DNA of 64,000 bases from Hymenobacter gelipurpurascens (GTDB lineage: Bacteria > Bacteroidota > Bacteroidia > Cytophagales > Hymenobacteraceae), in contig NZ_FYEW01000002.1 in assembly GCF_900187375.1 (NCBI RefSeq), forward strand, positions 1,450,250 through 1,514,249, in the 5' to 3' direction. Positions 42,308 to 50,924 of this stretch are shown here, piece by piece; positions within the stretch are counted from its first letter, which is position 1; the number at the start of each line of letters is the position of its first letter. Below the pieces are notes generated by a model. The model saw only the letters and a program-made list of their open reading frames with translations. It did no database searches and had not been told where the DNA came from. The position numbers were made by a program, and so were the translations under genes.

Positions 42308-43798
42308 TTACTTGAGAGTAGAGAAGTAAATGCGGAGTTTGATGCCGTTAGCATCCAGAACGGTCCGATTTAACGATAATGCGGTGCTACTGCGCAGGGT
42401 AGGCGAGAGAATCAAGCCCGAGGGTTTCTCGCCATTCAAACGGTCAAGCAAGTATGCCTGCAGGTACGCCGTCATGCTTACTCGATACTCCGATGGCTCC
42501 GCGTAACTTGGATAAAGCGAAGCCGCTGCCGGATAACGGTAGTCAATCGGTGTCACCAACACAGAATTGCCGTTGGCATCCTTTGCTACTTCCAGCTGCA
42601 CTACGCGCTCATAGTCGGTTGCACCTACGGTCCGTAGTAGTACCTGGTTAGCTGAGTTCACCTCTTGTAGATACACGCTGCTGGCGTATGGAAAGAGGCC
42701 ATTGGTAAACTGCTTAATCGGAATGATCAACTCAGCCCGGTTAATGTTCAGCTCGTTACCATTCTTCGTCAGGTCATCAAGGCCTTGAAAGTCAATGCGG
42801 GTGCCTAGGCCTGTTCCCTCCTGTACATACGTTTCCCCGTTAGTCGTGCTGGAAGATACCTGCTGAAGTGGAGTGCTCAGGCTAGCCAAGGGTGATGCCA
42901 GCTCCGTAGAGATGTTCGTAAAGAACTTGGCATCGGCGGCTAAACGCGTTGGGTTATTACCAAAGAACACCGAATACGCGTGCGGCCTTACCGTTTTCCC
43001 GGTGGCTTTACCTTGGAAATAGAAAGTTAACCGGGTGTCGATATTACGGTTAAACGCCACGAGGTTATCCTCCGACTGCGCATTAGCCGTTGGCACTAGT
43101 GCCAAGCCTCGAATAATAGCATCGAGCCGTGCCTGATTGAAACTAGCATCACCGAGTGCTGCATAGAGGCTATTAGCCAAAGCCGCAGTTTGCGAGTATT
43201 TCAAGAACCGGACTCGAACTACGCGGTCAGGTACTGTAACCTTAATCGTGGACGTGTCACTCGTGCTTGGCGATATACGCTGACGCACAACTTTATCCCT
43301 ATTCAGAAAACCGGCAATGTCAGAAATCAGTGGGCTACTGGTAGCTACCTGTGACTGCGAGTTGTACACTGTCCGCTCATCCAAGGGCTGCTGCAGTTGC
43401 AACAGATCAAAGCGCAACGGCTTTGCAGCCGTCCCATACACCTGATCATACCCTAAGCTAAGGACCACAGAATCCAGCTTGGTTTCTGTGTATTTAGACG
43501 GTAAGGAGTCGGTGGACGTCCCGATCTGCATATTCAGAAACGACTTAGCCGTGGTAACACCCACTTTGCTGTCGCGCACACGGCCAACCAAAAAATGACT
43601 GGCGTTGATTGTTTCAACGGGCTGTTGACGGACTGTGTAAGCCGAAACCGAAAAGTCGCGGAAGGCAGAGCTAACCGGCGAAGTACCCGGTAGCTCTAGG
43701 CCTAGGTCAGTAGCATCTTCGCAGCTAGAGAGGCCTAGGAGTGCTCCGGAAAAGAGAGTAACCGACGCTAGTCGGATGGCGCTAGTTGGCCAATTCAT
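42308..43798 (-). CDS. DUF4270 lipoprotein
   Basis: A 496-residue outer-membrane-associated protein (signal NWPTSAIRLASVTLFSGALL to GLSSC lipobox). The DUF4270 pattern is visible: ATDLGLELPGTSPVSSAFRD, the strand KLDSVVLSLGYDQVYGTAAK, and the C-terminal LNRTVLDANGIKLRIYFSTL. This family is found only in Bacteroidota as far as I recall and its function is unknown. ATG 43798 lies inside the end of the glycogen-synthase-like gene (overlap 17 bp), so the two are probably co-transcribed. Confidence 0.88.
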   Translation of the reverse strand: MNWPTSAIRLASVTLFSGALLGLSSCEDATDLGLELPGTSPVSSAFRDFSVSAYTVRQQPVETINASHFLVGRVRDSKVGVTTAKSFLNMQIGTSTDSLPSKYTETKLDSVVLSLGYDQVYGTAAKPLRFDLLQLQQPLDERTVYNSQSQVATSSPLISDIAGFLNRDKVVRQRISPSTSDTSTIKVTVPDRVVRVRFLKYSQTAALANSLYAALGDASFNQARLDAIIRGLALVPTANAQSEDNLVAFNRNIDTRLTFYFQGKATGKTVRPHAYSVFFGNNPTRLAADAKFFTNISTELASPLASLSTPLQQVSSSTTNGETYVQEGTGLGTRIDFQGLDDLTKNGNELNINRAELIIPIKQFTNGLFPYASSVYLQEVNSANQVLLRTVGATDYERVVQLEVAKDANGNSVLVTPIDYRYPAAASLYPSYAEPSEYRVSMTAYLQAYLLDRLNGEKPSGLILSPTLRSSTALSLNRTVLDANGIKLRIYFSTLK

Positions 43799-44594
43799 TA
43801 TAAAGCGCGTAGTAAGAAGTAAGTAGGTTTTCATCGGCACCTACCTGCCCAAGTTGTTTCTTCTCTGAATACTCAGAGAATAGCGTATTGAGGTTCTCGC
43901 TGAAGTCCTCATCGGATTTTACAACGGAATCGGCATACTCCATGCCGACTTTGATAAAGCCACCGAAATCCGCAGACTTCAGCGCCTTCAGCATGTCATC
44001 ATCAATATCCAGCATCTTCGCTTTCTCAATGATGTCGCCCTCAAATTTGTGGTCGAACTCATTGTTATAGATGGTGAATACCGACTTGGCGTCCTTGAAA
44101 ATCGGATCCTTTTTGTAGGTCGTTTTCAGGTACATCGGAATCAAACCAGTCATCCAGTCATTGCAATGCACAATATCCGGGGCCCAGCCTAGCTTCTTTA
44201 CTGTTTCAAGTACACCTTTGCAGAAGAAGATAGCGCGCTCATCGTTATCAGAGTGGAACTTGTCGTTCTTGTCTACCAGTACCGATTTGCGGTGAAAATA
44301 ATCTTCGTTGTCAATGAAGTATACCTGTAGCTTAGCATTCGGGATAGATGCCACCTTAATGATGAGTGGTTTCTCATCCTCGCCGACGGCAATGTTGATG
44401 CCGGACAGCCGCACTACCTCATGAAGGCGATTCTTGCGTTCATTGATAATGCCGAAACGAGGTACGAAAATGCGGATTTCCATCCCCATTTCCTGCATTC
44501 CCTGCGGCAGGCGCCGCAAAAACTCTGCTACCTTGGTGGTCTGCAAAAACGGGTTGATTTCCGTGGCAGCATAGAGTATTCTCAACTTGGACAT
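43782..44594 (-). CDS. Half-length glycogen/starch synthase-like protein (GT5 N-terminal domain)
   Basis: A 270-residue protein with the N-terminal GT-B lobe of glycogen synthase: MSKLRILYAATEINPFLQTT, VAEFLRRLPQGMQEMGMEIR, APDIVHCNDWMTGLIPMYLK and SVFTIYNNEFDHKFEGDII. The ADP-glucose-binding loop KTGGL of true GlgA reads TTKVAEF here, and the entire C-terminal GT1-like lobe with the catalytic glutamates is missing. It is therefore unlikely to be an active synthase. The same short gene beside panC is common in Bacteroidota as far as I recall. It diverges from panC; promoter at 44642-44672. Confidence 0.85.
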   Translation of the reverse strand: MSKLRILYAATEINPFLQTTKVAEFLRRLPQGMQEMGMEIRIFVPRFGIINERKNRLHEVVRLSGINIAVGEDEKPLIIKVASIPNAKLQVYFIDNEDYFHRKSVLVDKNDKFHSDNDERAIFFCKGVLETVKKLGWAPDIVHCNDWMTGLIPMYLKTTYKKDPIFKDAKSVFTIYNNEFDHKFEGDIIEKAKMLDIDDDMLKALKSADFGGFIKVGMEYADSVVKSDEDFSENLNTLFSEYSEKKQLGQVGADENLLTSYYALYNELAN

Positions 44595-44641
44595 ACTAGG
44601 TCAGTTGGTGTGAATGGGAAAGGGCAACACTTTGGGATGCA

Positions 44642-44672
44642 CAAAATTAAACATTTTTGAGGGAATTTTCAA
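44642..44672 (-). promoter_or_regulatory. Promoter of the GlgA-like gene
   Basis: On the minus strand, TTG at 44672-44670 and an exact -7 box TAATTTTG at 44649-44642, 23 bp from TTG to TA. Same geometry as the promoters at 63616-63940. Confidence 0.7.
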
Positions 44673-44714
44673 CTAAATCCGTCTGCCGGCCTGTCGGTAG
44701 GCCTCTTCCTACTT

Positions 44715-45569
44715 ATGCAGATACTGCAAACGGCTGCCGCGTTGCATGCTCAAACTGAAACTTGGCGTCGAGAAGGATATCGTATCGGACTGGTACCTAC
44801 AATGGGTGCTCTGCATGAGGGCCACCTGCAACTGGTACGCGCTGCTGCTCAGGAGTGTGACGTAGTGGTAGTCAGTATTTTCGTGAACCCTACGCAGTTC
44901 AATAACGCCGATGACTTTCGGTTGTACCCTCGCCTTCCGGAGGTTGATGCGGAGCTTTTGGTCCCCGCCGGCTGCACGGCTTTGTTTCTGCCCTCGGTGG
45001 AGGAAATGTATCCTAGGCCTACCGTGCTACAGTTCGACTTCGGTAGCCTGGAGCGCGTAATGGAGGGAGCTCATCGGCCGGGCCACTTCAATGGGGTAGC
45101 CACGGTGGTAAGCAAGCTATTTCACCTGAGCCGCCCACATCGTGCCTATTTCGGGCAAAAGGACTTGCAGCAGGTAACTATTGTGCGTCAGCTCATTCAT
45201 GATTTGTCCTTTGACCTAGAGCTGGTGGCTTTTCCAACTATTCGGGAGGCGGATGGGCTGGCCATGTCGTCACGCAACCGCCGCCTCACGCCCGAGGCCC
45301 GTGCCGTGGCGCCCGTGCTTCATCAGGCGCTGCAGTATGGCGAGCAACTGATTCGGCAAGGGAGACATTCGCCGCAGGAAGTCCAAGCGGCTACTGTGGC
45401 TGTGCTAGGCCAGGAGCCGGCCATTGCATTAGAGTATCTGGAGCTGGCCGATGCGGAAACTCTACAGCCCCTGACCCAATGGCAGCCTGGCCGAGACGTG
45501 GCCTTGTGCCTAGCAGCGCATCTGGCAGGGGTACGTCTGATTGATAACATCGTGGTGAAAAGCTCCTAG
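44715..45569 (+). CDS. panC: Pantothenate synthetase
   Basis: A 284-residue cytoplasmic ligase that joins pantoate and beta-alanine using ATP. Motifs: VPTMGALHEGHLQLVRAAAQ (HIGH-like, about 28-47), VSIFVNPTQFNNADD, the gate region HFNGVATVVSKLFHLSRPHR, YFGQKDLQQVTIVRQLI and SSRNRRLTPEAR. It begins at ATG 44715 and its stop TAG is in a CTAGGCC motif; panD follows 72 bp later. Confidence 0.96.
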   Translation: MQILQTAAALHAQTETWRREGYRIGLVPTMGALHEGHLQLVRAAAQECDVVVVSIFVNPTQFNNADDFRLYPRLPEVDAELLVPAGCTALFLPSVEEMYPRPTVLQFDFGSLERVMEGAHRPGHFNGVATVVSKLFHLSRPHRAYFGQKDLQQVTIVRQLIHDLSFDLELVAFPTIREADGLAMSSRNRRLTPEARAVAPVLHQALQYGEQLIRQGRHSPQEVQAATVAVLGQEPAIALEYLELADAETLQPLTQWQPGRDVALCLAAHLAGVRLIDNIVVKSS

Positions 45570-45641
45570 GCCAGTGTGAAGCTTCGGCTTCGGCTGGGTT
45601 TCCTATCTTTACAGCTTTGTTTTCCACCCGCTTTCCACCCC

Positions 45642-45989
45642 ATGCATATAGAGGTTCTCAAGTCCAAGATCCACCGCGTAAAAGTTACGCAGGCAGAGCT
45701 GCACTACGTTGGTAGCATCACAATTGATGAGGACCTGCTGGATGCCGCGAACATGGTAGAAAACGAAAAGGTAACTATTGTCAATATCAACAATGGGGAG
45801 CGTTTCGAAACCTACACCATTCGGGGAGAGCGGGGCACGGGCATGATTTGCCTGAATGGGCCCGCTGCCCGCCGCGTAGCCGTGGGGGATATCATCATCA
45901 TTATCTCCTACGGGCTGGTTGATTTCGCCGAAGCCCGTGCCCATAAGCCCACCATTATCTTCCCCGATCAACATAACCGATTAGGATAA
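45642..45989 (+). CDS. panD: Aspartate 1-decarboxylase (pyruvoyl-dependent)
   Basis: A 115-residue proenzyme that self-cleaves between Gly and Ser in [12 protein letters not shown] (about residues 22-30) to make a pyruvoyl group. It decarboxylates aspartate to beta-alanine, which PanC uses. [20 protein letters not shown] is the family N-terminus and [20 protein letters not shown] the central motif. ATG 45642 ([11 protein letters not shown]) is chosen over an upstream in-frame extension. It begins shortly after panC, probably in one operon. Confidence 0.95.
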   Translation: MHIEVLKSKIHRVKVTQAELHYVGSITIDEDLLDAANMVENEKVTIVNINNGERFETYTIRGERGTGMICLNGPAARRVAVGDIIIIISYGLVDFAEARAHKPTIIFPDQHNRLG

Positions 45990-46020
45990 CCGATTAGCTG
46001 GCCTACTGAACTGCTACCCC

Positions 46021-47073
46021 GTGAAGCAACTTCTAAACGTTCTTAAGTACGGGCTGCTGCTGTCAGTTTCCGGTCTGTTGATGTGGTATGCCATACAGGG
46101 GCAGGACCTGAGTCGGATTGGGCAACATGTGCGGGAAGCCAACTATTCCTGGCTGGCCATAACCATGGTACTTTCGGCGCTAGGGTACTTCAGCCGGGCT
46201 TTCCGCTGGAAAATGCAGCTTGATCCTACGGGCTCTAAAGCAACCTATTGGGATGTCTACCACGCCATGATGGTGGGCTATCTGGCCAACCTAGTGCTGC
46301 CACGCATGGGGGAGGTCATCCGGTGTTCGGTGCTGCGCCGTACGAGCGGAGTGCCGGTACAGGTGGCGTTGGGTACCGTCGTGACGGAGCGGGTAATTGA
46401 TGTGCTCATGCTGCTAGGCCTGTTAGGAGCAACCCTATTGCTGGATTTCAATACCTTCTGGACTTTCGTAACCGATAAGATTCTGGGCGGCCGCTATGAT
46501 TCCCTGGCCCGTAATCGTACACCTCTGCTTGTAGCGGGCCTGATTGGGCTGGTGCTGTTGGTGGGAGTTGCCTACGCCCTGTTCCGTAATCTGGAAAGGC
46601 TGCGCCAGAATGCCTTGTTTAATAAAGCAGTGTCGTTCGTGAAAGGACTGCTGGCTGGCGTATTCAGTGTGCTGAAGCTGAAAAACAAAAGCCTGTTTCT
46701 GCTGCATACCTTCTTCACCTGGGGGGTATATTACCTGATGGATTACCTGGCTTTCTTCTGCTTTCCTGCTACCTATAACCTGGATATGCGTGCTGGTTTG
46801 GCCGTGCTCACGTTTGGGGCCTTTGGCATGGCGGCACCGGTAGCGGGTGGTATCGGGCCGTTCCACGTGATGGTGCAGAGCATTTTACTGGCCTACGGCA
46901 TCAGCAAAGAAGCCGGCATTGCGTATGCACTGGTGGTGCATGGTTCCCAGACGCTGTTGGTGGTGCTGATGGGCGGCATCAGCTTCGTAGCCAGCATGGT
47001 AAAATCAGGCCAAGTAGCGCGTAGCAAAGCTGCCGCAGATCTGGCCGTAGCCTTGCCTGCCGATGTGGAGTAA
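46021..47073 (+). CDS. Flippase-like / LPG synthase transmembrane-domain protein
   Basis: A 350-residue multi-pass membrane protein of the UPF0104 / LPG_synthase_TM family, without the catalytic domain of MprF. It has about eight helices; conserved segments include NYSWLAITMVLSALGYFSRA, YLANLVLPRMGEVIRCSVL and GTVVTERVIDVLMLLGLLGA. The last helices read TFGAFGMAAPVAGGIGPFHV. Such stand-alone domains are proposed to flip or transport lipids. GTG start 46021. It overlaps the next gene's start by 11 bp. Confidence 0.87.
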   Translation: MKQLLNVLKYGLLLSVSGLLMWYAIQGQDLSRIGQHVREANYSWLAITMVLSALGYFSRAFRWKMQLDPTGSKATYWDVYHAMMVGYLANLVLPRMGEVIRCSVLRRTSGVPVQVALGTVVTERVIDVLMLLGLLGATLLLDFNTFWTFVTDKILGGRYDSLARNRTPLLVAGLIGLVLLVGVAYALFRNLERLRQNALFNKAVSFVKGLLAGVFSVLKLKNKSLFLLHTFFTWGVYYLMDYLAFFCFPATYNLDMRAGLAVLTFGAFGMAAPVAGGIGPFHVMVQSILLAYGISKEAGIAYALVVHGSQTLLVVLMGGISFVASMVKSGQVARSKAAADLAVALPADVE

Positions 47074-47548
47074 AGACAAAATAATGCCGCTGGAACCATT
47101 GCTGGCTCTTGTAGCCGACTGGAAAAGCCAGGGCCAGCGGGTGGTTTTCACCAATGGCTGCTTCGACCTGTTGCACCTAGGCCACGTTGATTACCTAGAG
47201 AAGGCCCGCCACCTCGGCGACCGGCTGGTGGTAGGCCTCAATACAGATGCTTCGGTAAGCTGTCTGAAGCCAGGCCGACCTTTGCAGGACGAAGTGTCAC
47301 GGGCCAGAGTATTGGCCTCCCTTTTGTTTGTGGATGCGGTAGTACTCTTCGATGAGCAAACGCCGTTGGCCCTGATTGAAGCCGTATTGCCCGATATCCT
47401 GGTGAAAGGCGACGACTATGCAATCAGTGGAATTGTGGGACACGAAGTGGTGTTACAAAACGGCGGGCAGGTCCTGACCGTACCACTCGTAGCCGGCTAC
47501 AGCACGACGCGCATCGTCGAGCGTATCCAGGCACTTCTCACTTCCTAA
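47063..47548 (+). CDS. rfaE2: D-glycero-beta-D-manno-heptose 1-phosphate adenylyltransferase (HldE C-domain)
   Basis: A 161-residue nucleotidyltransferase (HIGH-type) matching the second domain of HldE. It activates heptose-1-phosphate for LPS inner core. Motifs: RVVFTNGCFDLLHLGHVDYL (about 26-45), VGLNTDASVSCLKPGRPLQD, and the ending AGYSTTRIVERIQ. ATG 47063 overlaps the previous gene by 11 bp; the DKI segment before MPLEPLLAL supports this start rather than ATG 47084. The kinase domain of HldE is not in the window. Confidence 0.9.
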   Translation: MWSKDKIMPLEPLLALVADWKSQGQRVVFTNGCFDLLHLGHVDYLEKARHLGDRLVVGLNTDASVSCLKPGRPLQDEVSRARVLASLLFVDAVVLFDEQTPLALIEAVLPDILVKGDDYAISGIVGHEVVLQNGGQVLTVPLVAGYSTTRIVERIQALLTS

Positions 47549-47560
47549 GCCCTTTCCATC

Positions 47561-48256
47561 ATGTACACTTCAATGAACCCGGCCTACATCATCGTTCTAC
47601 TGACGATGCTGGCTAGCTGGCTCATTCAGCGCCGCTTGCAAAGCAAGTTCGAGCAATACTCGCAGGTAGGCCTACAGTCAAACCTCTCCGGTAAGCAGAT
47701 TGCCGAGCTGATGCTGGCCGACCACGGCATTACCGATGTGCGCGTTATTTCTACCGAAGGCCGCCTCACCGACCACTACAACCCGGCCGACAAAACCGTG
47801 AACCTAAGCGAAGCGGTGTATGCAGACCGCTCTGCTGCGGCGGCGGCCGTAGCAGCCCACGAGTGCGGCCATGCAGTACAGCATGCCACGGCCTACGCGG
47901 CGCTGCAGTTTCGCTCGGCCTTGGTTCCGGCGCTAAGCGCTGTGTCGAAGTTCATGCCCATTCTGTTGTTTCTGGGCGTGATTATGCTCAACAATACGCC
48001 GCTTCCCCTGGCCGCCGGTGTGGCGCTGTTTGCTCTCACTACGCTCTTTAGCTTTATAACCCTGCCCGTAGAGTTTGACGCTTCCAAGCGGGCGCTGGCC
48101 TGGATTGACCGGCGCGGTATCGTGACTCCCCAGGAGCATGCTATGGCCAAGGATGCGCTAAAATGGGCTGCCATGACCTACGTAATTGCGGCTATTGGCT
48201 CCCTAGCGACGCTGCTGTATTATGCGTCTTTCCTGATGGGCCGTCGTCGCGACTAA
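47561..48256 (+). CDS. YugP-type zinc metallopeptidase
   Basis: A 231-residue membrane metalloprotease of the Zn_peptidase_2 (YugP) family. The zinc site is AAHECGHAVQHATAYAALQF (about 106-125). Helices flank it: PAYIIVLLTMLASWLI near the N-terminus, FMPILLFLGVIMLNN and the last, MTYVIAAIGSLATLLYYASF. EFDASKRALAWIDRRGI (about 167) is conserved. Its role is not known. It follows rfaE2 by 12 bp and is likely co-transcribed. Confidence 0.9.
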   Translation: MYTSMNPAYIIVLLTMLASWLIQRRLQSKFEQYSQVGLQSNLSGKQIAELMLADHGITDVRVISTEGRLTDHYNPADKTVNLSEAVYADRSAAAAAVAAHECGHAVQHATAYAALQFRSALVPALSAVSKFMPILLFLGVIMLNNTPLPLAAGVALFALTTLFSFITLPVEFDASKRALAWIDRRGIVTPQEHAMAKDALKWAAMTYVIAAIGSLATLLYYASFLMGRRRD

Positions 48257-48601
48257 TCCCAACCTGGCCTACTGCTTATACTTTCTCGCCGCTCCAGAAC
48301 CCTGGGGCGGCGTTGTTTTTATCTATGATTAGGCTAGGCCACTTGGGTGGAACTCTGCAATCCTAGGTCAGAAGTTGGGGTGGCTTGGCAGAGAAAAAAG
48401 ACAAATAGCCATGCACCTAAGCGCGAAAACGCCACAGTCGGAAACAAAAAACCTGTGCATAACCTTATCAAAGCACATTAGCACAAAAAAACTACGGCTT
48501 CTGCGCAATCTGCAAGGTCTGTGGTTTAATTTTGAGGGTTGCAAGCGAATTTACGCTACGCTTCCCCAGACACGTTTTCCCACCCCACCCCTTTCTACCG
48601 C
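48257..48601 (+). other. Intergenic: terminator and promoter before the acyl-CoA dehydrogenase
   Basis: No gene. Holds a terminator hairpin (48287-48320, CGCCGCTCCAG/CTGGGGCGGCG with TTGTTTTT), and at 48527-48534 an exact -7 box TAATTTTG that probably drives the acyl-CoA dehydrogenase 68 bp later. Confidence 0.65.
48287..48320 (+). terminator. Terminator after the YugP-type gene
   Basis: CGCCGCTCCAG / CTGGGGCGGCG, one mismatch, loop AACC, then TTGTTTTT. Confidence 0.82.
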
Positions 48602-49741
48602 ATGGATTTTCAGCTTACTGAAGAACAACTGGCCGTTCAGGCCGCTGCCCGCGACTTCGCCCAAAATGAACTTTGGGCCGGCGTAATTGAACGCGATGAG
48701 CACCAAAAATTCCCCGCCGAGCAAATCAAGAAGATGGGCGAGCTGGGCTTCATGGGCATGATGGTGAGCCCAGAGTATGGCGGCGGTGGCATGGACACGG
48801 TGAGCTACGTGCTGGCCATGGAGGAAATCTCTAAAGTAGATGCTTCCTGCTCCGTTATCATGTCGGTGAACAACTCGCTGGTGTGCTGGGGGCTGGAAAA
48901 GTATGGCTCGGAAGAGCAGAAGCAGAAGTATCTGACCAAGCTGGCAACCGGCGAAATCATTGGCGCTTTCTGCCTCTCGGAGCCCGAAGCGGGTTCTGAT
49001 GCTACTATGCAGCGCACCACGGCCGAGGATATGGGCGACCATTACCTCCTCAACGGTACTAAGAACTGGATTACCAACGGTTCGTCGGCTTCAGTATACA
49101 TTGTGATTGCGCAAACCAATCCGGAGCTGAAGCACCGCGGTATCAATGCAATCATTGTAGAGAAGGACACGCCCGGTTTCGTGGTAGGCCCCAAGGAGAA
49201 CAAGCTAGGCATCCGTGGCTCTGACACGCACTCCCTCATGTTCACCGACGTGAAAGTGCCCAAGGAAAATCGCATCGGGGAAGATGGCTTCGGCTTCAAG
49301 TTTGCCATGCAGGTGCTGGCCGGCGGCCGTATTGGCATTGCTTCGCAGGCATTGGGTATTGCTTCGGGAGCTTATGAGCTTTCTTTGAAGTACTCAAAAG
49401 AGCGTAAAGCATTTGGTGTTCCGATTTCGCAGCACCAAGCTATCCAGTTCAAGCTGGCCGACATGGCGACCAACATTGATGCTGCTCGCCTTTTGTGCCT
49501 GCAGTCGGCTCATGACAAGGACGCGCACCAGGATTACGCCAAGTCGGGTGCTATGGCCAAGCTGTTCGCTTCCAAAGTGGCCATGGATACTGCTGTAGAG
49601 GCCGTGCAGGTGCATGGAGGCTACGGATTCGTGAAAGAATTCCACGTAGAACGCATGATGCGCGACGCCAAAATCACGCAGATTTACGAGGGAACTTCCG
49701 AGATTCAGAAAATTGTAATCTCTCGGGAAATCCTCAAGTAA
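48602..49741 (+). CDS. Acyl-CoA dehydrogenase
   Basis: A 379-residue FAD enzyme oxidising acyl-CoA to enoyl-CoA, first step of beta-oxidation. Motifs: FCLSEPEAGSDATMQRTTAE (FAD/substrate, about 123-142), WITNGSSASVYIVIAQT, RIGIASQALGIASGAYELSL and the C-terminal VQVHGGYGFVKEFHVERMMR with the catalytic glutamate in IYEGTSEIQKIVI. The length fits short/medium-chain types (bcd/acdA-like). ATG 48602 (MDFQLTEEQL) is chosen, matching the family; a longer frame from 48539 is unlikely. A terminator follows at 49777. Confidence 0.94.
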   Translation: MDFQLTEEQLAVQAAARDFAQNELWAGVIERDEHQKFPAEQIKKMGELGFMGMMVSPEYGGGGMDTVSYVLAMEEISKVDASCSVIMSVNNSLVCWGLEKYGSEEQKQKYLTKLATGEIIGAFCLSEPEAGSDATMQRTTAEDMGDHYLLNGTKNWITNGSSASVYIVIAQTNPELKHRGINAIIVEKDTPGFVVGPKENKLGIRGSDTHSLMFTDVKVPKENRIGEDGFGFKFAMQVLAGGRIGIASQALGIASGAYELSLKYSKERKAFGVPISQHQAIQFKLADMATNIDAARLLCLQSAHDKDAHQDYAKSGAMAKLFASKVAMDTAVEAVQVHGGYGFVKEFHVERMMRDAKITQIYEGTSEIQKIVISREILK

Positions 49742-49776
49742 AAACCGAATTGCCTAAAATTCAGAATCATTGCATT

Positions 49777-49806
49777 AAACCCAGTCTTTTTTAGGCTGGG
49801 TTTTTC
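49777..49806 (+). terminator. Rho-independent terminator of the acyl-CoA dehydrogenase
   Basis: AAACCCAG / CTGGGTTT stem with a T-rich loop, ending in TTTTT. Confidence 0.85.
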
Positions 49807-49899
49807 GTTTTTGTGAATTTTTATATGTTATTTTGCATTACAAAAGTCCGGGGTGCTATTTGCCCTGGCAGAATGACGTAACTCAGCCACCCGCCGAAG

Positions 49900-50823
49900 A
49901 TGGAAGATTATAATAAAGTGATAGAGTCGCTAGGTGTCCGGTACATCAAGGCGAAAAATTTAGTACTCCAGCAGCCCTTCACCGTACGCAACTACTACGA
50001 TGTAGGCAACAACCTTATCCTGCTGCATAAGGGTCGCATTACCTTTGGTGATGAAGAGCAAATTGTGGAAGAAGGGGAGATGCTGTTCATCCCAGGCGGC
50101 CGGGCTACCAAGGTATCCTACGGCGAAGCCTCTTCGAAGAGCATTACGAATGACGACCTGATCAGCAACAAGGATAAGTTCTTCCACTCCAACACCGATC
50201 TGGATCTGATTGGAGATGCGGAAGAAAGCCACAGCCACGTGAGCTTCGAGGCCAAGGTGTTTGACTCCGTCAACTTCTTTGCTTCGCTGGACGTGCCTGC
50301 CTTCCTGATTACGGGCAACTCTAAGCTGGCTAACCTCATCATTAAGGTGGTAGAGGAAAGCCTGCAGGAACTACCGGGCCGGGAGCGTCTGATTACGATT
50401 TACACCGAAAACATTGTGGTGGAAATTGTGCGCTACATCTTGAAGAACAAGATGTTCGTGGAGCAGCTCGCTACCAACAGCACTTACTTCAAGGACCCGC
50501 GTCTCATCGATCTGTTCAATTACATCAAAGAGAACATCGGCGGCGACCTGTCCAACAAAGTGCTATCGGGTGTGGCAAACGTAAGCGAAGACTACGTAGG
50601 CCAGTACTTTAAGATGCTGACTGGCATCAACCCCCAGGACTACATTGAGTACCAGCGCATGGAGCGTGCCGTGTTCCTGCTGCGTACCACCAAGAAAAGC
50701 ATCCGCGATATTGGTAAGGAAGTGGGCTATAAGGACACGGCATACTTCTGCCGCCGCTTCAAAATGATGTTTGGTATTCCGGCCGGTAAGATGCGTCGCC
50801 GTGAGTCAGCTATGAATATCTAA
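49900..50823 (+). CDS. AraC family transcriptional regulator
   Basis: A 307-residue regulator. The N-terminal half (about 15-150) is a cupin-like sensor domain (VRNYYDVGNNLILLHKGRIT, EGEMLFIPGGRATKVSYGEA), and the C-terminal ~100 residues hold two AraC-type helix-turn-helices: IGGDLSNKVLSGVANVSEDY then KSIRDIGKEVGYKDTAYFCR with RRFKMMFGIPAGKMRRRE. Effector and targets unknown. It stands alone and ends with a strong terminator at 50845. Confidence 0.93.
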   Translation: MEDYNKVIESLGVRYIKAKNLVLQQPFTVRNYYDVGNNLILLHKGRITFGDEEQIVEEGEMLFIPGGRATKVSYGEASSKSITNDDLISNKDKFFHSNTDLDLIGDAEESHSHVSFEAKVFDSVNFFASLDVPAFLITGNSKLANLIIKVVEESLQELPGRERLITIYTENIVVEIVRYILKNKMFVEQLATNSTYFKDPRLIDLFNYIKENIGGDLSNKVLSGVANVSEDYVGQYFKMLTGINPQDYIEYQRMERAVFLLRTTKKSIRDIGKEVGYKDTAYFCRRFKMMFGIPAGKMRRRESAMNI

Positions 50824-50844
50824 GCTTTCAAATACCAGTGCCAT

Positions 50845-50887
50845 AAACAAGAAGAGGCCGCCCAAACTGGGCGGCCTCTTCTTGTTT
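50845..50887. terminator. Bidirectional terminator, perfect stem
   Basis: AAACAAGAAGAGGCCGCCC and its exact complement (19 bp) around AAACT. Between the convergent AraC and GGGP synthase genes. Confidence 0.9.
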
Positions 50888-50924
50888 AGCGGAAAGCGGA
50901 GTGGCCTAGGCCACTGCTTCTGTA

